A stretch of 9,863 bases of DNA. Origin: UBA5972 sp964480735 (GTDB taxonomy: Bacteria; Pseudomonadota; Alphaproteobacteria; Rhodobacterales; Rhodobacteraceae). The translations under genes were made by a program, and so were the position numbers. Positions 6,292-9,863 of the stretch are shown here, piece after piece. The notes beneath the pieces were generated by a model that worked only from the letters and a program-made list of their open reading frames with translations, was not told the DNA's origin and did not search any database. Where the stretch lies: contig CAYZQS010000099.1 of assembly GCA_964480735.1 (NCBI GenBank), positions 1-9,863 of the forward strand, written 5' to 3'. The number at the start of each line of letters is the position of its first letter. The stretch's first letter is position 1.

Positions 6292-8457
6292 TCAGGTGAA
6301 TTTCTCCATTAAACTGGCGCGTTTTACCGGCTTGGACAAAAAATCATCCATACCGGCCTGCATACATTTTTTGCGATCGTTTTCCATGACATTGGCCGTC
6401 AATGCTATGATTCGGGTGCGGTCCTGGCTTTTGGCGGCCTCGGTGCGTCGGATAACACGGGTGGCTGCAAACCCGTCCATCACCGGCATGGATACATCCA
6501 TCAAAATATCAGAATAAGGATGCTTATCAAAGGCATCCACGGCCTCTTGACCGTTTTCCGCAAAGGTCAATTTCGCCTTTGTGTTTTTAAACATACTTTG
6601 GATGACCAGACGGTTGGTGGCGTTATCGTCAACCACCAGTATTTCACGTCCAGCCAGCGAAGACCGGTCTGATTCTGTGGGTTTGGCTGCGGTATTGGTC
6701 ATCGGTGGTGCGGTCGCATGCGATGGTTGCAGGCCGGAGTGCAACATTTTGGCCAAAAGATCAGCGCGAAATGGTTTGGCCATACATTTTAGGAACAGAC
6801 TGTCGTTGCGCTTTTGCTCGTTGGCAACAATTTCAACTGAACTTAGCAAGTACAGCGGGAATTTTTTTGTTCCCATCAGTGCGGTCAGTTCTTCTGCCAG
6901 TTCAACTCCGTCCATACCTGGCATCTGAAAATCCAAAATGGCGAAATCCGGCCAATCATCTTTGGATTTCAATTCTCTTATTTTCGCTATGGCTTGGGGT
7001 CCGTTGCAGGCCTCAACCACTTTAATCCCCCAAAATTCCAACCGACCGCGCAGGGCAGCCAGGTTGACCTCAAGATCATCGACAATCAGTCCCACCAGGC
7101 GGTTGTCGCGTGCGTGGGTGATAAGCGCTTGTTGACCCTCAGCCAGATTTTGCACATCAGGCGCGGGCACACATGGCAATCCAATTTCAAAAGTGCTGCC
7201 CTCGCCCACAACTGAAGAGACCGATATGCTCCCGCGCATCAATTCGATGATACGACTGGAAATTGCCAACCCCAGACCGGTGCCGCCAAACTGCCGGGTT
7301 GATTGTCCGTCGACCTGTTCAAAAGCACTGAATATGCTGTCAAGTTTGTCTGCGGGCACGCCTACGCCGGTGTCTTGAATGCTGATCTTAAGGCGGTTGG
7401 CACCGTTTCGGGAAGCTGAAACCCGCACATAGCCTTGCAGAGTAAATTTCACCGCGTTGCCAACAATATTGACCAAAACCTGCCGCAGGCGACCGGAATC
7501 TGCAACAATCCTGACAGGTATGTCAGACGCAATATCGGTGACGATCTGGACGCCTGATTTATTGGCCTGAGAGGCCAGAAGGGCGCACACGTCCTCGATC
7601 GTATCAGACAGGGAAAATGGTTCTTCCAGCAGAACGATTTTACCCGCCTCGACCTTGGAAAAATCGAGGATGTCGTTGATAATCGTCACCAGTGCTTCGC
7701 CGGATTTTATTATGGTCTGCACATAAGACCGGCTTTCGTCGCTCAGGTCTTCCTCGGCCAATAGATCCGCCATACCGATCACGCCATTCATCGGAGTGCG
7801 GATTTCGTGGCTCATGTTGGCCAGAAATTCAGATTTGGCCTGATTAGAGGAATTGGCCTCGTCCTTTGCGGCCGTCAGCCCATCCACCAAAGCATTCAAC
7901 GGCCGACCAATGATAATTCGAAACCCAATCCAGCTTGCCAACAGCGACACCATCAGACCACCCGTCAGGATAATTATGGAAAACTCCAGTTGGTTGCGGC
8001 GGGCAACATCTATCTCATCATTCTTGTAATTGACAAAAAGCGTATGATTTTCTTCGCCAAATACTGTCAACTGAAGGGTGTTCTGAAAAACGGCCCCCTG
8101 ACATCCCAATCCCACCGGAGCGGTTGACAAAAGATCGTTTGATTGAGAGTTGCGCAATTCAACACAGACGGTCGCAAGATCAGCTTTGAGAACCAGCAAC
8201 ATTTCCTGAACCGCACGGCGTTGAACTTTTTGCGCGTAAAAGTCCTGGTCCAGAATTTTTTCAAGCCCAATGGCCACCCGTGCCGCGGAATTGCCCAGTC
8301 GCGCGGCAAGTTTTTCTTCTGCCGAGGTCACCACAACCTGAGACAAAAACAATAACCCAATAGCCGCACAAATTGTAAACGTCGGGATAAGGATCAATGA
8401 CAATTTCAGGTAAAGCTTGAGCGTCCCGTCTTTTTTAACAGGCTGAAACCGTGCCAT
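6292..8457 (-). CDS. Membrane hybrid histidine kinase with two receiver domains
   Basis: This 721-residue sensor kinase is built as follows. Transmembrane segment 1 is about residues 17-40 and a periplasmic sensor region of about 120 residues follows, with no named fold recognised. Transmembrane segment 2 is about 160-183. The HisKA domain has phospho-acceptor His217 (FLANMSHEIRTPMNG). The HATPase domain has the N-box IVGNAVKFT (Asn334), G1 DTGVGVP 362-368 and G2 GGTGLGL 391-397. Receiver 1 has the acidic pair Asp460/Asp461, Asp509 (LDFQMPGMDG) and Lys561; receiver 2 has Asp610/Asp611, Asp654 (MDVSMPVMDG), Thr687 and Lys709. All catalytic residues are present. No HPt domain follows, so output must go through a separate phosphotransfer protein. 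Receiver 2 stops only 12 residues after Lys709, a rather short last helix. ATG 8457 lies six bases after the stop of the upstream gene with no good Shine-Dalgarno sequence, suggesting translational coupling. Confidence 0.95.
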   Translation of the reverse strand: MARFQPVKKDGTLKLYLKLSLILIPTFTICAAIGLLFLSQVVVTSAEEKLAARLGNSAARVAIGLEKILDQDFYAQKVQRRAVQEMLLVLKADLATVCVELRNSQSNDLLSTAPVGLGCQGAVFQNTLQLTVFGEENHTLFVNYKNDEIDVARRNQLEFSIIILTGGLMVSLLASWIGFRIIIGRPLNALVDGLTAAKDEANSSNQAKSEFLANMSHEIRTPMNGVIGMADLLAEEDLSDESRSYVQTIIKSGEALVTIINDILDFSKVEAGKIVLLEEPFSLSDTIEDVCALLASQANKSGVQIVTDIASDIPVRIVADSGRLRQVLVNIVGNAVKFTLQGYVRVSASRNGANRLKISIQDTGVGVPADKLDSIFSAFEQVDGQSTRQFGGTGLGLAISSRIIELMRGSISVSSVVGEGSTFEIGLPCVPAPDVQNLAEGQQALITHARDNRLVGLIVDDLEVNLAALRGRLEFWGIKVVEACNGPQAIAKIRELKSKDDWPDFAILDFQMPGMDGVELAEELTALMGTKKFPLYLLSSVEIVANEQKRNDSLFLKCMAKPFRADLLAKMLHSGLQPSHATAPPMTNTAAKPTESDRSSLAGREILVVDDNATNRLVIQSMFKNTKAKLTFAENGQEAVDAFDKHPYSDILMDVSMPVMDGFAATRVIRRTEAAKSQDRTRIIALTANVMENDRKKCMQAGMDDFLSKPVKRASLMEKFT

Positions 8458-8463
8458 TTCGCG

Positions 8464-8862
8464 TTACAGACGATTAACCCTGTTGTCTGCCATCAACTTA
8501 TTAAGCGGCTCGCGGTTGTCGATTTCAGTGTGAAACACCCGAAATCCATCTTCGGTTTCGGTCACATAAAAATCCACGGGCAGTTGCCTGCCGTCGGCCG
8601 ATTTTAATTCGCTGCACAAAACAAAGAAATCCCGCCCTACCAGTACCATAGGATGGGCCTCTGTCGGATAAAGCGGTTCAAGTGCTCCGGTTTCCATGTT
8701 GAGACTTGTAATTGCCCCGTCAACGAGACTGCTTTCTATATGCCGTTGCATGGTGACCTGCAGATCGGTTTTTAGTTTCACATCGCTGCCGGCCAAAGCG
8801 GCCATTGGCACCAGACTTGCCGCCAAAACCAGCGGCAGGCTTAGTTTGATCAAGGACTTCAC
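8464..8862 (-). CDS. Small exported protein, operon partner of the hybrid kinase
   Basis: A 132-residue protein, not recognised as a named family. It has a textbook signal peptide (MKSLIKL, hydrophobic core, AALA with cleavage near residue 24/25), so the mature 108-residue protein should be periplasmic. The mature part has a predicted mixed alpha/beta look, one cysteine (Cys83 in FFVLC), and a C-terminal half with VDFYVTETEDGFRVFHTEID. The start is GTG at 8860-8862 with an AAGGGG-like ribosome binding site seven bases upstream; no other start would give a full signal peptide. Its stop is six bases from the ATG of the membrane-bound hybrid kinase, on the same strand, so the two form one transcription unit. 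The arrangement suggests a periplasmic partner of the kinase sensor domain; this is inference from position. Confidence 0.8.
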   Translation of the reverse strand: MKSLIKLSLPLVLAASLVPMAALAGSDVKLKTDLQVTMQRHIESSLVDGAITSLNMETGALEPLYPTEAHPMVLVGRDFFVLCSELKSADGRQLPVDFYVTETEDGFRVFHTEIDNREPLNKLMADNRVNRL

Positions 8863-8912
8863 TTGTTTACCCCTTTTTTACGGTTTACCGGCCAACTTTT
8901 GGCGGGATCGGG

Positions 8913-8927
8913 TTAACAAATGTTTAG
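8913..8927. promoter_or_regulatory. CtrA-like half-consensus site upstream of the kinase operon
   Basis: TTAA, seven bases, TTAG (8913-8927) differs by one base from the TTAA-N7-TTAA sequence bound by the alphaproteobacterial cell-cycle/motility regulator CtrA. It lies 51 bases before the GTG of the exported-protein gene. One such near-match in an AT-containing spacer can occur by chance. Confidence 0.2.
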
Positions 8928-9004
8928 CGTTTGGAGGTGAGATAATTCGAAATTGAGCCAATATCGTGTGGAAAAATTGAGGTAAACGCAATTCTGACGG
9001 GGCT

Positions 9005-9640
9005 CTAAATTACCTCGAATGCAAAAACCTGCGACATCAGCACGTCATCACCAAGCGGAGCAGAATCGTAGCGCACCGAGGTGTCTTTGCGCCGCCACTT
9101 ACCAGCAGTTTCGAGCGATTGTGACTTCTTTTCAAAGGTTTCGCCCAAATACGTGCGCGAAATTGAAAACACTATAAAGCCACCCGGCCGGGTGATGCGG
9201 ATCAGTTCGTCAAGACCATCAAGTGGCGCGTGACCCTGGGTGAAAACCCCGGCGGCGACGCTGGCGGCGAAAAAGTCGTCCGCATAATCAAGCCGCGCGC
9301 CAAGTCTGGCATTGCGCAATTCCCGGTAGATGTTCTTGGCGGCTGCGTATTTTAACATGCCGTCTGACGCGTCAAATCCAAAGACATTGGGGTATCCGAG
9401 TGCCGTTAAGATTTCTCCCATGATACCGGTGCCGGTTCCCGCGTCCATCAAAGGCGCGTCACCGGCCGGCAATTGGCGGGTGAGCATAGACGCCACAATG
9501 GCCGGATGGGTATAGCCGACACCGCGCATATGTGCCTCGTATTCCGCCGACCACCCATCATAAATGTCGGACGTTTGCCGGGGATTTTCAGACGCGTAGA
9601 CTTTTTGCAGCTCGCGGGTTTTTTCGTCTTGTTTGGAAAT
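9005..9640 (-). CDS. Class I SAM-dependent methyltransferase, apparent ATT start
   Basis: A 211-residue protein of the Rossmann-fold methyltransferase superfamily, counted from an ATT codon at 9638-9640. The SAM-binding motif I is MDAGTGTG (65-72), the acidic ribose contact Asp90 sits in FGFDAS, and the late strand is ITRPGGFIVFSIS. The first ATG (9529) would delete residues such as VYASENPRQ and IYDGWSAEYEAHM, which look like the normal N-terminal helices of this family. The frame stays open upstream to a TAA at 9641-9643, directly before ATT. A GGAG Shine-Dalgarno sequence (9649-9652) lies eight bases before the ATT, an ideal distance, and no ATG, GTG or TTG occurs in between. The gene therefore either uses the rare start ATT or has lost its start through a point change. 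The substrate is unknown; small metabolites or quinone-like compounds are typical. No partner gene is adjacent. Confidence 0.8.
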   Translation of the reverse strand: MSKQDEKTRELQKVYASENPRQTSDIYDGWSAEYEAHMRGVGYTHPAIVASMLTRQLPAGDAPLMDAGTGTGIMGEILTALGYPNVFGFDASDGMLKYAAAKNIYRELRNARLGARLDYADDFFAASVAAGVFTQGHAPLDGLDELIRITRPGGFIVFSISRTYLGETFEKKSQSLETAGKWRRKDTSVRYDSAPLGDDVLMSQVFAFEVI

Positions 9641-9648
9641 TTACTGAT

Positions 9649-9652
9649 CTCC
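9649..9652 (-). promoter_or_regulatory. Shine-Dalgarno sequence that points to the ATT start
   Basis: GGAG on the minus strand, eight bases before ATT at 9640. It would be useless for the ATG at 9529 (about 120 bases away), and it lies inside the short in-frame peptide MALPGDQ-stop that begins at 9664. It is the main evidence for initiation at 9640. Confidence 0.5.
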
Positions 9653-9714
9653 GGGTAAAGCCATTTGTGCAGAATATGCCAGAGACCCATGCAATTTTCA
9701 ACTTATTGAAGCTG

Positions 9715-9727
9715 GTTCAATTTGAAC
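9715..9727. promoter_or_regulatory. Short palindrome upstream of the methyltransferase
   Basis: gttcaa, one t, ttgaac: a perfect inverted repeat of six-base arms, about 75 bases before the ATT start. It could be an operator, or chance in an AT-rich spacer. The rest of 9665-9792 shows no gene. Confidence 0.2.
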
Positions 9728-9792
9728 GGGGTCGAAAATTGTGAAAATCGCCACGGCAATCTTCGCAGGTCATTTGTAATAAGAACATAAGA

Positions 9793-9811
9793 CCACGTCT
9801 GAATAACGTGG
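9793..9811 (-). terminator. Terminator-like hairpin after tRNA-Thr
   Basis: On the minus strand CCACGT (9811-9806), loop TATTCAG, ACGTGG (9798-9793) is followed by a T-rich stretch (TCTTATGTTCTTATT). The hairpin begins at the encoded CCA of the tRNA, so the stem would include the mature 3' end before processing. The six-pair stem is modest. Confidence 0.4.
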
Positions 9812-9863
9812 TGCTGCTGGGGAGAATTGAACTCCCGACCTCTCCCTTACCAAGGGAGTGCTC
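9809..9863 (-). tRNA. tRNA-Thr(GGT), partial, 5' end beyond the window
   Basis: Read on the minus strand, the 3' portion of a tRNA is clear. The last bases of the D stem (GAGC) come first, then an anticodon stem CTCCC/GGGAG (9858-9854 and 9846-9842) around the loop TTGGTAA with anticodon GGT (9851-9849). The T arm is GGGAG-TTCAATT-CTCCC (9836-9820), followed by the acceptor strand CAGCAGC (9819-9813), discriminator A and an encoded CCA (9811-9809). GGT reads threonine codons ACC and ACU. The 5' acceptor strand and most of the D arm are outside the window. Confidence 0.95.

Noticed and set aside
9448..9690. Minus-strand frame starting MGLWHILHKW
   Set aside because: It overlaps the methyltransferase N-terminus in another frame; its translation is basic and low in structure, while the methyltransferase frame carries family-like sequence.

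Overview
The window looks like chromosomal DNA of an alphaproteobacterium, most likely a marine-type Rhodobacteraceae (Roseobacter group) member. This is inferred from the protein families and sequence style (ABC exporter, DUF899 protein, paired acyl-CoA synthetases, small exported proteins, tRNA-Thr(GGT)); no 16S or other taxonomic marker is present.

Layout from left to right. (1) Positions 1-873 (+) hold the C-terminal half of an ABC exporter, cut by the window edge. (2) A 322-base convergent spacer is largely filled by a concentric imperfect palindrome (909-1136) with two opposed side hairpins; one of these is a good bidirectional terminator. (3) Positions 1196-1888 (-) encode a DUF899 thioredoxin-like protein. 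(4) A divergent promoter region (1889-2085) has a candidate promoter and a palindromic operator for each direction. (5) A two-gene operon (+) encodes two different acyl-CoA synthetases: a 631-residue protein with a long C-terminal tail, and a FadD-type long-chain fatty-acid ligase. (6) A small exported protein of unknown function follows (5690-6253, +). (7) Converging on it is a minus-strand operon of a small exported protein (8464-8862) and, six bases later, a membrane-bound hybrid histidine kinase with two receiver domains (6292-8457). (8) Next, on the minus strand, is a class I SAM-dependent methyltransferase. Its open frame and similarity extend upstream of the first ATG to an ATT codon that has a well-placed Shine-Dalgarno sequence. 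(9) The right edge cuts a tRNA-Thr(GGT) gene (-) that has a terminator-like hairpin just downstream.

How the genes fit together. The two ligases would activate fatty or other carboxylic acids to CoA thioesters for beta-oxidation or lipid synthesis. The exported protein/hybrid kinase pair looks like a sensory unit in which the exported partner may tune or feed the sensor; this is inference. The kinase has no Hpt domain, so signal output needs a separate phosphotransfer protein outside the window. No mobile element gene, CRISPR array or defence system is visible. The least ordinary items are the concentric palindrome, the ATT-start methyltransferase and the exported-protein/kinase operon.
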